Part shown: positions 33,861 through 43,284 of the stretch, in pieces
Layout: every line of letters begins with the position of its first letter
Position numbering within the stretch: position 1 is the first letter of the stretch
Assembly: GCF_013408335.1 (NCBI RefSeq)
Contig: NZ_JACBZR010000001.1
Span: forward strand, 1,426,001 to 1,490,000
DNA from: Nocardioides panzhihuensis
GTDB lineage: Bacteria > Actinomycetota > Actinomycetes > Propionibacteriales > Nocardioidaceae
Direction: 5' to 3'
DNA: 64,000 bases
Notes under the pieces: generated by a model
Database searches by the model: none
What the model was told of the DNA's origin: nothing
What the model saw: only the letters and a program-made list of their open reading frames with translations
Made by a program: the position numbers and the translations under genes

Positions 33861-35074
33861 CGGCCGTACAGGAACGACCGGTGGGTGGTTCGCTAATCGA
33901 TCAGTTCGAGCTCGGGCTCGACGCACCGATCTGTCTGACGTGGGAGCTCACCTATGCCTGCAATCTCGCGTGCGCGCACTGCCTTTCGTCGTCGGGCAAG
34001 CGGGACCCGCGGGAGCTGAGCACCGAGCAGTGCGAGGCGGTGATCGACGAGCTGCAGCGGATGCAGGTGTTCTACGTCAACATCGGTGGCGGGGAGCCGA
34101 CGATCCGCCCGGACTTCTGGCACCTGCTGGCCTACGCCGTCGACCACCAGGTCGGCGTGAAGTTCTCCACCAACGGTGTGCGGATCACGCCGGAGCGAGC
34201 CCGGTTCCTGGCGTCGACCGACTACGTCGACGTACAGATCTCGATGGACGGCGCGACCGCCGAGGTCAACGACTACGTTCGGGGACCGGGGTCCTACGAC
34301 ACCGCGCTCACCGCGCTGCAGAACCTGCAGGACGCGGGGTTCAAGGACGCCAAGATCTCGGTCGTCTGCACCCGCGAGAACATCGGCCAGCTCGACGAGT
34401 TCAAGGAGCTGGCGGACCGGTACGGCGCAACGCTGCGGCTGACCCGGCTGCGGCCGTCGGGTCGCGGCGCTGACGTGTGGGACGAGCTGCATCCCTTGCC
34501 GGCCCAGCAGAAGGTGCTCTACGACTGGCTGATGGCGCACGGTGAGGACGTCCTCACCGGCGACTCGTTCTTCCACCTCGCGGCGTTCGGAGAGAGCCTG
34601 CCCGGCCTCAACCTGTGCGGCGCGGGCCGGGTGGTGTGCTTGATCGACCCGACCGGCGACGTCTACGCGTGCCCCTTCGCCATCCACGACAACTTCCTCG
34701 CGGGCAACCTGCTGGCCGAGGGCGGCTTCCAGCGCGTGTGGCAGACCTCCGAGCTGTTCACCGAGCTGCGCTCGCCCCAGACCGGTGGTGCGTGTGCGAA
34801 ATGCACCTTCTACGACTCGTGCCGTGGTGGGTGCATGGCCGCCAAGTTCTTCACCGGGCTGCCGCTCGACGGCCCCGATCCCGAGTGCGTCCAGGGCTAC
34901 GGCGAGACCGCCCTCGCCGGGGAGCGGACCATCCCGGCCGCCAGCCAGGACCACTCCAGATCCAGAGCGACGCGAAACGAGCCGGTGATGCTCCAGCTGA
35001 TGACCCAGCCCCCTGTGTCGGCGTGCGCGGAGAGTCCACTCGCCGGATACGAACCCGAAGGCTGCTGCTCATGA
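33857..35074 (+). CDS. mftC: Mycofactocin radical SAM maturase MftC (copy 1)
   Basis: This 405-aa radical SAM/SPASM enzyme oxidatively decarboxylates the C-terminal Tyr of MftA and forms the Val-Tyr cross-link. The SAM cluster motif CNLACAHC (Cys35, 39, 42) is present, as are the GGGEP SAM-binding motif and the SPASM Cys ligands in LCGAGRVVCLI, YACPF, ACAKCTFYDSCRGGC and PECVQGYGE. The C-terminus differs from copy 2 and ends in GCCS. It overlaps mftB and mftD by 4 bp each. Confidence 0.96.
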   Translation: MTAVQERPVGGSLIDQFELGLDAPICLTWELTYACNLACAHCLSSSGKRDPRELSTEQCEAVIDELQRMQVFYVNIGGGEPTIRPDFWHLLAYAVDHQVGVKFSTNGVRITPERARFLASTDYVDVQISMDGATAEVNDYVRGPGSYDTALTALQNLQDAGFKDAKISVVCTRENIGQLDEFKELADRYGATLRLTRLRPSGRGADVWDELHPLPAQQKVLYDWLMAHGEDVLTGDSFFHLAAFGESLPGLNLCGAGRVVCLIDPTGDVYACPFAIHDNFLAGNLLAEGGFQRVWQTSELFTELRSPQTGGACAKCTFYDSCRGGCMAAKFFTGLPLDGPDPECVQGYGETALAGERTIPAASQDHSRSRATRNEPVMLQLMTQPPVSACAESPLAGYEPEGCCS

Positions 35075-36300
35075 AACTCGAGAATCCGTGGAAGCAGAAC
35101 CCGTGGTTCGAGTCGGTCGCCGTCGCCCAACGCCGCGCGCGCAAGCGGCTGCCCGCACCGGTGTATGGCGCCCTGGTGGCCGGTTCCGAACGCGGCCAGA
35201 CCGTCGACGACAACGAGGCCGCGTTCCGCGAGCTCGGCTTTGCCCCGCACGTCGCGGGCCAGCAGGCGAAGCGGTCGATGGCCGCCACGGTGCTGGGCCA
35301 GGAGGTCGCGCTACCGGTGCTCATCAGCCCGACCGGTGTGCAGGCGGTTCACCCCGACGGCGAGGTGGCCGTGGCCCGCGCGGCGGCTGCGCGGGGGACG
35401 ATCATGGGATTGTCGAACTTCGCGTCCAAGTCCGTCGAGGAGGTCACGGCCACGGGGGCGGCGACCTTCTTCCAGATGTACTGGACCGGTGATCGCGATG
35501 TCGTCGTCCAGCGCATGCAGCGCGCGCACGCGGCAGGAGCGCTCGGGCTGATCGCAACCCTGGACTGGTCGTTCTCGATGGGTCGCGACTGGGGTAGCCC
35601 TGAGATTCCGGAGAAGGTCGACGTCAAGACCATGGTGCGGATGGCGCCCAAGGTCGTGACCAAGCCGCGCTGGCTCTACGAGTTCGGTCGCTCCGGTCAG
35701 CTCCCCGACCTCACGGCGCCCAACCTCGCGCCACCAGGAGGAGGGGCACCGACGTTCTTTGCGGCCTACTACGAGTGGATGACCACACCCCCGCCCTCGT
35801 GGGAGGACGTGGCCTGGATGCGCGAGCAGTGGGCGCAGATCAGCGGGACGCCGTTCCTCCTCAAGGGTGTCTGCCGGGTCGACGATGCCCTGCGGGCCCG
35901 TGACGCCGGGGTCTCCGGTCTCTCGGTCTCCAACCACGGTGGCAACAACCTGGACGGCACGCCGGCGGCGATCCGGATGGTCAAGCCGATCGCCGACGCG
36001 GTCGGTCACGACCTCGAGGTGGTGACGGACGGCGGCATCCGGCGCGGCTCCGACGTCGTCAAAGCGGTCGCCCTCGGGGCGCGCGCAGTGATGATCGGGC
36101 GGGCGTATCTGTGGGGGCTGGCAGCCAACGGTCAGGCGGGGGTGGAGAACGTTCTTGACGTCCTGCGTGGCGGCATCGACTCGGCGCTCATGGGCTTGGG
36201 CGTGTCCTCGATCGACGAGCTCACGCCCGACCACGTGCTGGTGCCTGCGAATTTTCATCGCGATCTGGGTGCTCTGGCAACGGATGAAGCCCGCCCATGA
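35071..36300 (+). CDS. mftD: Mycofactocin FMN-dependent oxidase MftD (copy 1)
   Basis: This 409-aa FMN enzyme of the lactate/glycolate oxidase fold converts the cyclised AHDP intermediate to pre-mycofactocin. Visible are the FMN-binding LISPTGVQAVHPDGEVAVARAAAARG, the active site His in SVSNHGGNNLDGTP and the phosphate-binding VVTDGGIRRGSDVVKA and MIGRAYLWGL. It starts at ATG 35071 overlapping the mftC stop. Confidence 0.95.
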   Translation: MKLENPWKQNPWFESVAVAQRRARKRLPAPVYGALVAGSERGQTVDDNEAAFRELGFAPHVAGQQAKRSMAATVLGQEVALPVLISPTGVQAVHPDGEVAVARAAAARGTIMGLSNFASKSVEEVTATGAATFFQMYWTGDRDVVVQRMQRAHAAGALGLIATLDWSFSMGRDWGSPEIPEKVDVKTMVRMAPKVVTKPRWLYEFGRSGQLPDLTAPNLAPPGGGAPTFFAAYYEWMTTPPPSWEDVAWMREQWAQISGTPFLLKGVCRVDDALRARDAGVSGLSVSNHGGNNLDGTPAAIRMVKPIADAVGHDLEVVTDGGIRRGSDVVKAVALGARAVMIGRAYLWGLAANGQAGVENVLDVLRGGIDSALMGLGVSSIDELTPDHVLVPANFHRDLGALATDEARP

Positions 36301-36971
36301 GTGGACGGATCGCGGACGCCACCTGGCCCGAGCTCGAGCAGATCGACCTCGTCGTGGTGCCAGTCGGGTCGATCGAGCAGCACGGTCCGCACCTCCCGCT
36401 CGACACGGACGTCACGATCGCGGTCGGGGTCGCGGAGGCTGTTGCCGCGGCCTTGGACGGCGCGTGGGTGGCCCCCGCGGTCGTCTACGGGTCCAGCGGT
36501 GAGCATCAGGCTTTTCCGGGGACGAGTTCCATCGGAACGGATGTCCTGCGCCTGATGCTGGTCGAGCTGGTGCGGTCCATGCGGACCTGGGCGCGACGAA
36601 TGCTCTTCGTCAATGCTCATGGCGGCAACTTGCAAGCGTTGACCGGCGCCGTTCGTCAGCTCGTGGACGAAGGTCATGATGTTGCCTGGGCGCCCTGTGC
36701 GACCGAGGATGTCGACCTGCATGCCGGGCGCACCGAGACCTCGCTGATGCTGTTCCTGTGCCCGAGCTCCGTACGTCTCGACCTGGCCGAGGCAGGCAAC
36801 ACCCGGCCCCTCACGGAGATCCTGCCCGCGCTCGTGACGAGCGGAGTGCGCGACGTCTCGGCCAATGGAGTGCTCGGCGATCCGGCCGGTGCCTCGGCGA
36901 AGGAGGGAGCGCTGCTGCTCGAGCGGATGGTGCGCGACGTGCTGACGCGAGCCGCGGTGGCGACTCCATGA
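36297..36971 (+). CDS. mftE: Mycofactocin precursor peptidase MftE (copy 1)
   Basis: This 224-aa creatininase-family metallopeptidase releases the C-terminal Val-Tyr-derived dipeptide from modified MftA. Metal ligands: Glu/His in PVGSIEQHGPHLPLDTD, His in SSGEHQAFPGT, and Asn/His in NAHGGN, with a late Glu in GRTETSLML. It overlaps mftD and the next SDR fragment by 4 bp. Confidence 0.95.
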   Translation: MSGRIADATWPELEQIDLVVVPVGSIEQHGPHLPLDTDVTIAVGVAEAVAAALDGAWVAPAVVYGSSGEHQAFPGTSSIGTDVLRLMLVELVRSMRTWARRMLFVNAHGGNLQALTGAVRQLVDEGHDVAWAPCATEDVDLHAGRTETSLMLFLCPSSVRLDLAEAGNTRPLTEILPALVTSGVRDVSANGVLGDPAGASAKEGALLLERMVRDVLTRAAVATP

Positions 36972-37339
36972 GCCCTGTCGCTCTGGTCACCGGAGCGGCC
37001 CGGGGGATCGGTGCTGCGACCGTCGCTCGGCTGGTCGCCGACGGCTACCGCGTGATGGCAGTGGACTCTTGCGAGCGTCCGCCGCTGGCCACGCGCGCGG
37101 AGCTGGACGCCGTCGCGACCGCCCATGGCGATGCAGTGCTGCGCCAGGTCGTCGACGTACGAGATCGGGGTGCGCTGGCCGAGACCGTCGCACGCACGCT
37201 GGACCACTGGGGCCAGCTCGACGCGGCAGTCGCCTGTGCAGCTGTGATCCGTGGTGGTTCCCCGCTGTGGGAGACCGACGAGGCCGACCTCGACCTCCTG
37301 TGGGACGTGGGCGCCAAGGGGCGCTGTGCGCGTCGATGA
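36968..37339 (+). pseudogene. Truncated SDR of mycofactocin cluster 1
   Basis: The N-terminal 123 residues of a short-chain dehydrogenase (ALVTGAARGIGAATVARLVADG, VVDVRDRG, AVACAAVIRGG) align with the first half of the intact SDR in cluster 2 (51690). Similarity ends abruptly after DVGAKG, before the catalytic Ser-Tyr-Lys region; the frame stops at 37339. The following 190 bp show no SDR sequence in any frame, nor mftF. I infer a deletion or recombination end-point near 37320. The fragment cannot be an active SDR. Confidence 0.75.
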
Positions 37340-37529
37340 AATCAGCTGGCTTGACGCCGCGGCACAGCGGATGGGAGCGGCATACCGGGACCGGAAGGTC
37401 GAGCAGTGGTGGACGTCTTCGCCGGAGGTTCGACGCCGCTTATGGATCCAGGCGCAGCAATGTTTGTGCCTACACGGGTGTCCCTGCCGCCATTCGTATT
37501 CACGACGTGTGACGACGGGCGACGCACGT

Positions 37530-39203
37530 TCAGTGCACGTCGATGAAGATCGGGTTCGTGTAGAGCCAGGTGTCGGCCCAGGGATCACCGTCGTTGTCGA
37601 CGTGGGTCATCGGGCCCGCGGGATCGATGTCGCTACCCAGGAACCCTACGCCGTTGCGACGGCCGTCGCTTCCGCGGAGCCGAACGTAGGACTGTCCGTC
37701 GGCCCGGCCGAGGGGGATCCGCAGCACATAGGTCCCGCGGCGCCCGCTGGTGTCGATCTGCTGCACGACCCGCGTAGCAGGTGCCCGCCACGAGTCACGG
37801 TCGGTCGCGGCACCGGTCACCGCTCCGCGGATCACGTCCAGGTGTGCGAGCTCGGGGAGGATGCCGTGGGGGTTGGGGCGATTGGCCGAGGCCACCCGGA
37901 TCCGGAGCTCCAGCCGCTCCCCGCGGGAAACACGGAGCCGCCCACCGAGGGTCACGCCCATGGCGGGGGGTGCGTCAGCAGCAGCCAGTCGCACCTCGAG
38001 GCCGTCGACCAGGTGCCCGTGATCGACCCAGACCCGACCACGCCGCAAGGCGTCCATGACCTCGAGATAACCGTGCCGTGTCACACCGACGTGCGTGCGA
38101 CTGAACTGGCCGGGCCAGAAGTCGCTTCCTGGCTGGGGTGTCCCTGTGTCGGTGGGGGAGGGCTTCCAGCCGAGCGAGTCGAAAGTTTCGCCTGGCGGCA
38201 TGTCGCCGTCGCGCCAAGTGTCCCAGATGGTGCGGTGGTTGTCGGAGTTGGTCGTGATCGAGAACATCCGTCCCTCCGAGAGCATCGCGTCCCAGAGACC
38301 GCCCACGGTGGCTGTCATCCAGTCGAAGCCACCGAAGGTTCGGTACGCGGCGGCCGGGTATCCCGGGAAGGAGTCGGGGCGGGGAGCGTTGACGTACTCG
38401 CCGCGTTGCGCGCCGGTGCTGCCGCGGTGTGCTACCCATGCTGGGTCGGCGTCACCTTGGGCACCGGGGGCGCCTTCCATGCCGACGCAAATCCCTTCGG
38501 CTGCGTCGCGCCACGCGCGGATCTCGTGCGGTGAGTCGATGCCGAGCCGCGAGGGGTGGTTGGCCAGGACCACCACGTCGCCGACGCGCGACGTAGCCCG
38601 TTGATCGGCTAGCCAACGGAGCGCGGCGACGGCCCGTGCCTCGTTCTCGGGCAGGTTGGCCTCCCAGCGGTTGAGCTTGCCGTCCCAGCGTCGCTCGAAG
38701 TCGCGAAGCAGGTCGACCTCGTTGGGACCGGGCGCGACGAGGACGGTGCCGTGCTCTGCGGCAGGGATGTACCACTCCAGGCCTTGGAAGATCAGCTGCC
38801 TCGGGTGACGGCGCCGGGCTGCCATGATCTCTTCGTGCTCGGCAGCGGCGCCCTTCTCGGCGTGCCCGATGTTGCTGTGCTCGGTGAAGGCCATCCAGTC
38901 GAGTCCGTACTCGGCGCCTTTGCGGGCGAGCTGGTCGAAGTCGTACTTCGCATCGTGGCTGTACCGCGTGTGGACGTGGTGGTCGCCGACCAGCCAGGCC
39001 AGCCGGGGGTCACCCCCGCCAGCTGCGGCTGCCGCCGCGGATCCTGGAGAGCCAACTGCGCCGGAGGCGAGTGAGAGCGCGCCGAGGGCGCCGGCGCCGC
39101 GGAGGAACCCGCGCCGGGACGCCCCCTGGGCGTCCAGCGAGGCAAGAGGGACGGTGGGGTCGGCCCACCGCGGGAGTTGGCTTGGTCTCACGTGCTCGGG
39201 CAT
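37530..39203 (-). CDS. PHP-domain phosphoesterase, Tat-exported (paralogue)
   Basis: The protein has 557 aa from the ATG at 39203 (MPEHVRPSQLPRWADP), GGAG 8 bp upstream. The Tat signal is ASRRGFLRGAGALGALSLASGA. The mature part starts with the PHP motif GDHHVHTRYSHDA and continues MAFTEHSN, LEWYIPAAEHGTVLVAPGP, ANHPSRLGIDSPHE and NSDNHRTIWD. It is closely related to the protein at 7687-9462, sharing block order and the C-terminal ENDxDPWxDxWLYTNPxFI-type ending, but has no His-rich leader and no 180-aa partner gene. Exported metallophosphoesterase; the substrate is unknown. Confidence 0.87.
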   Translation of the reverse strand: MPEHVRPSQLPRWADPTVPLASLDAQGASRRGFLRGAGALGALSLASGAVGSPGSAAAAAAGGGDPRLAWLVGDHHVHTRYSHDAKYDFDQLARKGAEYGLDWMAFTEHSNIGHAEKGAAAEHEEIMAARRRHPRQLIFQGLEWYIPAAEHGTVLVAPGPNEVDLLRDFERRWDGKLNRWEANLPENEARAVAALRWLADQRATSRVGDVVVLANHPSRLGIDSPHEIRAWRDAAEGICVGMEGAPGAQGDADPAWVAHRGSTGAQRGEYVNAPRPDSFPGYPAAAYRTFGGFDWMTATVGGLWDAMLSEGRMFSITTNSDNHRTIWDTWRDGDMPPGETFDSLGWKPSPTDTGTPQPGSDFWPGQFSRTHVGVTRHGYLEVMDALRRGRVWVDHGHLVDGLEVRLAAADAPPAMGVTLGGRLRVSRGERLELRIRVASANRPNPHGILPELAHLDVIRGAVTGAATDRDSWRAPATRVVQQIDTSGRRGTYVLRIPLGRADGQSYVRLRGSDGRRNGVGFLGSDIDPAGPMTHVDNDGDPWADTWLYTNPIFIDVH

Positions 39204-39684
39204 AGGGGCTTCTCCATAAGGGATCGTGCTGTGGTCGGCCCTCACCATCGGGTAGTCCTGTGGCCGCGCAGTGAACGATCACCCCGTGCCCGATGGCCGG
39301 CCTGTGTCGAGGCGGCTCTCGGTGCCAGTCGGGGCGCGACTTCCTTCGGGCCGGTTAGCGAGCCAGGCCGCCTGCCAGCCGGGGCGCCCGCAGGCCGCTG
39401 GCATCCCGATGGTTCGCGGGGCCTGGCAAGGTGGGGCGACGACGGCCCGGAGGCGGTCAGCGTCCCAATGGCTTGGTCTGGTACTGGGCGATCTCGATCG
39501 ATTCTGCAGCGATTCGGCCGGCACCTTGTGCCCGATCGCGCCGTTCAGCGCACGCGCGGTCGTGGTTCCGCGGATGGGTCTCGGTCAGGGGGGGGCAACA
39601 GACTCGCACAGACTGTTCTGAGCGCCGAGCCCGGTTGCGTCGATTGACAACGCTCATGCAGGCGGGTCGACTGACGAATCAATA
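39204..39684. other. Interval with no recognised gene
   Basis: This stretch is 481 bp. Several short open frames overlap on both strands, but their codon use and amino acid make-up (Arg/Ala/Pro/Gly) look like shadows. I see no RNA gene or clear operator. It may hold promoters for the PHP gene (leftward) and for the small gene at 39685. Confidence 0.4.
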
Positions 39685-39849
39685 ATGACTACGGCCACGG
39701 CAGATGCTGCCTTCGTCGGATCGGCGGTGTCCGCGGTCATGGCGTCGGTCCAAGCCGGCGAAGTGCGTCAGCGCACCGGAATGGACGAAGTCGAGGCGTA
39801 CGCCGCGCTTGCCGATCTGGTGATGGAAGGGTTGACGGTCTCAACGTGA
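39685..39849 (+). CDS. Small 54-aa protein of unknown function
   Basis: The ATG at 39685 opens a 54-aa frame with good GC-rich third positions (mostly gcc, gtc, gcg and gtg). It reads as two amphipathic helices (AAFVGSAVSAVMASVQAGEV, then MDEVEAYAALADLVMEG). It has no Cys and no signal peptide. Its last 9 bp overlap the 3' end of the convergent AraC gene. It could be a small adaptor or toxin-antitoxin-like peptide, but nothing supports a function. Confidence 0.45.
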   Translation: MTTATADAAFVGSAVSAVMASVQAGEVRQRTGMDEVEAYAALADLVMEGLTVST

Positions 39850-40797
39850 CATGCGCGTTCCTCGCGCCGCGTTCCGGGCTTCCCCTGGCGTCATCTCGAA
39901 ACGTCCCTTGAAGAGCCGGCTGAAGTGTGCGGGTTCGGGGATGCCCCAGCGGCTGGAGACCGTCTGGATGCGCTCGTCCAGCGGGGATGTCGTGAGGTCC
40001 CGATATGCCCGTTGGAGGCGCTGCTCACGCACGTATCCGGCGACCGTCACGCCGTCGCTCGCAAAGAGGCGGTGCAGGTAGCTGAGCGAGATGCCGCAGG
40101 CGTTGGCTATGTCAGCGGGAGAGAGGGCTGGGTCGCCTAGATGCTGCGCGATGAACGTCTTGGCCAGGCCGAGGTGCACGCTCGGTGGGCTGCCACTGAG
40201 CTCGCCATCCGACATGAACGCGACGTACATACTCACCAGCGCGTGCTGGAGAGCAGTCTGCTGGGTGGGGTCAGAGGCCGACGCCCGCCCGGTGGCCAGG
40301 GAGGACATCAGTGCGCCGAGCGCCCCGCCGACGCCGTCGGCGGATGACCGGGCCCGGGCGGTCCGTGTCACCAGGAGCTCATTGGACAGCGGCAGCAGCC
40401 GCTTGGGCAGCAGGCCGATCGTGAACTGGAAGTCCCCAGACGTCTCCACACGGAACGGTCGCGAACTGTCGTAGAGCGTGATGTCGCCCGGGCTCAGCGC
40501 CGCCGTCCGGCCGTCCTGCTCCATCCGAGCCTGACCCAGGTCGACCATCAAGACCTGCAGGACCTCGGGGTCCCCGGACCTGACGTCCTTGCTCCTTCGC
40601 TCGAACCGGTGCCGAGTAGCGCGGATCCGTCGCAGCCCGGTCTCGGCAAGCATCGAGCCGGCGACCCGGCCACGCAACTGGCCAGCGACCGGCTCGACTG
40701 CGAGGGGAACGAAGTGATCGCACACGCAGGCGCGCCAGTAGTCCGACCGTTCGGCCTGCGACACGGCCGCGGTGTCCACCTCGAACGAATCCGGCAT
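39841..40797 (-). CDS. AraC-family transcriptional regulator
   Basis: The protein has 318 aa from the ATG at 40797 (MPDSFEVDTAAV). The N-terminal part is an AraC-binding-like cupin sensor (LSPGDITLYDSSRPFRV). The C-terminal double HTH includes SPADIANACGISLSYLHRLFASDGVTVAGYVREQRLQRAYRDL and IQTVSSRWGIPEPAHFSRLFKGRFEMTPGEAR. AraC proteins of this type regulate aldoxime/nitrile gene clusters elsewhere. It is divergent from the amidase-nitrile hydratase operon, with repeated GTTGCACC half-sites between them. Confidence 0.9.
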   Translation of the reverse strand: MPDSFEVDTAAVSQAERSDYWRACVCDHFVPLAVEPVAGQLRGRVAGSMLAETGLRRIRATRHRFERRSKDVRSGDPEVLQVLMVDLGQARMEQDGRTAALSPGDITLYDSSRPFRVETSGDFQFTIGLLPKRLLPLSNELLVTRTARARSSADGVGGALGALMSSLATGRASASDPTQQTALQHALVSMYVAFMSDGELSGSPPSVHLGLAKTFIAQHLGDPALSPADIANACGISLSYLHRLFASDGVTVAGYVREQRLQRAYRDLTTSPLDERIQTVSSRWGIPEPAHFSRLFKGRFEMTPGEARNAARGTRMSR

Positions 40798-40861
40798 ATC
40801 CCATGATGCAGTCCAAACGATGGGCGACGTCAAGCACTCGATGGACAAGGATCGCGCCCCA

Positions 40862-40890
40862 GTTGCACCCGGGTGCACATCTGTTGCACC
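40862..40890. promoter_or_regulatory. Candidate AraC operator: GTTGCACC direct repeats
   Basis: GTTGCACC occurs at 40862-40869 and again at 40883-40890, spaced 21 bp start to start (two helical turns), as AraC dimers prefer. The first copy also forms a perfect palindrome TGCACCCGGGTGCA (40864-40877). Confidence 0.5.
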
Positions 40891-41029
40891 TCGCTACCCA
40901 AACGTGTTCCACATCACCCTTTCCCGTAGACAGCGCAGGGCCTGCAGCCGTTTCCTCGCTCTGTGAGTCGATGACGACTTCCCCGGTCAAGGACTGGAAC
41001 AAGTCAAGGACGAGAACAAGGAGTGGCTG

Positions 41030-42568
41030 ATGGAGTTGCCAACTCGTGAAGCGGTCGAACTGCTGGCAGAAGAGCTGCGGCTCCGAATCCCGGAGCAGGA
41101 TCTGGACTTCTACCACGCAGCGGCTTCCGGACTGCTCGGCTCGTGGGCCGTCATAGACGACCTCTACGAGCGCGAGGTGGCCCCGAGGGCCCTCGAGCGC
41201 GAGTGGGCTGAGCCCGCGGAGAACCCGCTGGGGGCCTGGTACGTCACCACCGAGCTCAGCGCCGGGGAGTCGGGCCCCATGTCCGGCCGCCGTGTGGCCA
41301 TCAAGGACAACGTCGCCGTCGCTGGTGTCCCGATGATGAATGGGTCCGAGACCGTACGCGGTTTCGTGCCGAAGGTCGATGCGACCGTGGTCACTCGGCT
41401 GCTCGAGGCAGGGGCGACCATCGCGGGCAAGGCGGTGTGTGAGGACCTGTGTTTTTCCGGGGCCTCGCACACCGCCAAGACCGGTCCGATCCGGAATCCT
41501 TGGGACACCGATCGGACCGCCGGAGGTTCCTCCAGTGGTGCCGCTGCCCTGGTTGCGGCAGGGCAGGTCGATCTTGCGGTCGGCGGTGACCAGGGTGGCT
41601 CCATCCGTATTCCCTCTGCCTTCTGCGGCGTTGTCGGGCACAAGCCCACATGGGGGCTTGTGCCCTACACCGGTGCTTTCCCGATCGAGCAGAGCATCGA
41701 CCATCTGGGGCCGATCGCTCCCACAGTCCGCGATGCCGCCGGGATGCTTTCGGTCATCGCCGGGGCGGACGGTCAGGATCCGAGGCAGCCCGTCGAGGTG
41801 GCCGGGGTTGACTACGTCGCAGCGCTGGACGAGCTCGACTCAGGTCTTCGGATCGCGGTCGTGACCGAGGGCTTCGAGCAGGCGAACTCCGACCCAGGCG
41901 TCAACGCTGTTGTCCGGGACGCGATCGAGCGCCTCACCGCCGCTGGGCACTCCGCCGACGAGGTTTCGGTGCCGTGGCACAAGCACGGCGCCGCACTGTG
42001 GGACGTGATCTCGGTCGAGGGAGCCACCTGGCAGATGGTCGACGGCAACGCGTACGGACTCAATTGGAAGGGCACCTACGACCCGGACCTGATGGCGTTC
42101 TACGGAGAGCGCTGGCGCCAGAATCCGGCCGCTTTCTCGGAGACGGTCAAGCTCGTCGCCCTCGGCGGGACGTACGCCCTTCGACACGGGTTCGGCGCCA
42201 GCTACGGCAAGGCCCGCAACCTCGAAGGGGTTCTGGGCCGTGCCTACGACACGGTCCTGGACGAGTACGACGTCATCGTCATGCCCACGTTGCCCATAAC
42301 GGCCAGCCTCATCCCTGCAGCCGACGCCGGGGTCGAGGAGATCGTCGTCCGGGCCCTGGAGATGGTCTCGAACACGGCTCCCTTCGATGTGACCGGCCAC
42401 CCCGCGTGCACCATCCCGGCCGGTCTCGCCGACGGCCTCCCTGTGGGGCTCATGGTAGTCGGCAAGAGGTTCGCGGACGCCGATGTTCTGCGAGCCGCCC
42501 ACGCGTTCGAGCAGACGCTCGGCACCCTCACCGCACCCACCAAGTTGCAGAAGGAGTTCACCTCATGA
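41030..42568 (+). CDS. Amidase (amidase signature family) of nitrile pathway
   Basis: This 512-aa amidase hydrolyses carboxamides to acids and ammonia, the last step after nitrile hydratase. The Ser-cisSer-Lys triad is visible: Lys92 in IKDN, Ser167 in GGSSSG and Ser191 in GGDQGGSIR; all three sit 4 residues before the positions known for the rhodococcal enantioselective amidase. A strong RBS AAGGAG lies 6 bp before the ATG. It overlaps the nitrile hydratase beta gene by 4 bp, as in rhodococcal amidase-nitrile hydratase operons. Confidence 0.95.
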   Translation: MELPTREAVELLAEELRLRIPEQDLDFYHAAASGLLGSWAVIDDLYEREVAPRALEREWAEPAENPLGAWYVTTELSAGESGPMSGRRVAIKDNVAVAGVPMMNGSETVRGFVPKVDATVVTRLLEAGATIAGKAVCEDLCFSGASHTAKTGPIRNPWDTDRTAGGSSSGAAALVAAGQVDLAVGGDQGGSIRIPSAFCGVVGHKPTWGLVPYTGAFPIEQSIDHLGPIAPTVRDAAGMLSVIAGADGQDPRQPVEVAGVDYVAALDELDSGLRIAVVTEGFEQANSDPGVNAVVRDAIERLTAAGHSADEVSVPWHKHGAALWDVISVEGATWQMVDGNAYGLNWKGTYDPDLMAFYGERWRQNPAAFSETVKLVALGGTYALRHGFGASYGKARNLEGVLGRAYDTVLDEYDVIVMPTLPITASLIPAADAGVEEIVVRALEMVSNTAPFDVTGHPACTIPAGLADGLPVGLMVVGKRFADADVLRAAHAFEQTLGTLTAPTKLQKEFTS

Positions 42569-43284
42569 ACGGAGTATTCGACCTCGCCGGCACAGACGGC
42601 GTAGGGCCGGTCATCGTCCCCGACGAGGAGCCGGTCTTCCGGGCCGAGTGGGAGAAGGCCGTCTTCCCGATGTTCGCCATGTGCTTCCGTGCGGGCTTCT
42701 TCGGCGTCGACCAGTTCCGCCACGGCATGGAGCATATCGATCCGGCCGTGTACCTGAAGTCGCCTTACTACGAGCACTGGGTACACACCGTCGAGCACTT
42801 CGGGGAGAAGCTCGGCAAGCTCGACATGGCGGAGCTCGACCGGCGTACGGCCCACTACCTGGCCAACCCGGACGCCCCGCTTCCCGAGCACGCCGATGCC
42901 CCGGAGCTGCTGGCGTTCGTGAACGCCGTCGTCCCCGCCGGCGCCCCGGCCAAGCGTCCTTCGGACAAGGTCGCCCGCTTCAAGGTCGGCGACATCGTCC
43001 GTGTTGACCGCTCCGCGCCCAAGGGACACACCCGCCGGGCCCGCTACGTCCGTGGCGCGGTTGGCGAGGTGGTCATGCACCACGGCCCGATGGTCTACCC
43101 CGACACGGCCGGCAACGGCCTGGGCGAGAACCCCGAGCACGTCTACACCCTCAGGTTCACCAGCGAGGAGCTGTGGGGCGCCGAGCACGCCGAACCCAAC
43201 GGCTCCGTCTACTTCGATGTCTGGGATCCCTACATCGAACTCGTCACCTCCGCCACCGACAACACCGAAGGAGCAGTCGCATGA
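42565..43284 (+). CDS. nthB: Nitrile hydratase beta subunit
   Basis: The protein has 239 aa. The N-terminal helical part ([46 protein letters not shown]) and C-terminal SH3-like barrel ([41 protein letters not shown]) are characteristic. Beta precedes alpha, the order usual for cobalt-type enzymes. The start ATG 42565 overlaps the amidase stop and its stop overlaps the alpha start. It forms the alpha-beta hydratase and does not itself bind metal. Confidence 0.95.
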   Translation: MNGVFDLAGTDGVGPVIVPDEEPVFRAEWEKAVFPMFAMCFRAGFFGVDQFRHGMEHIDPAVYLKSPYYEHWVHTVEHFGEKLGKLDMAELDRRTAHYLANPDAPLPEHADAPELLAFVNAVVPAGAPAKRPSDKVARFKVGDIVRVDRSAPKGHTRRARYVRGAVGEVVMHHGPMVYPDTAGNGLGENPEHVYTLRFTSEELWGAEHAEPNGSVYFDVWDPYIELVTSATDNTEGAVA

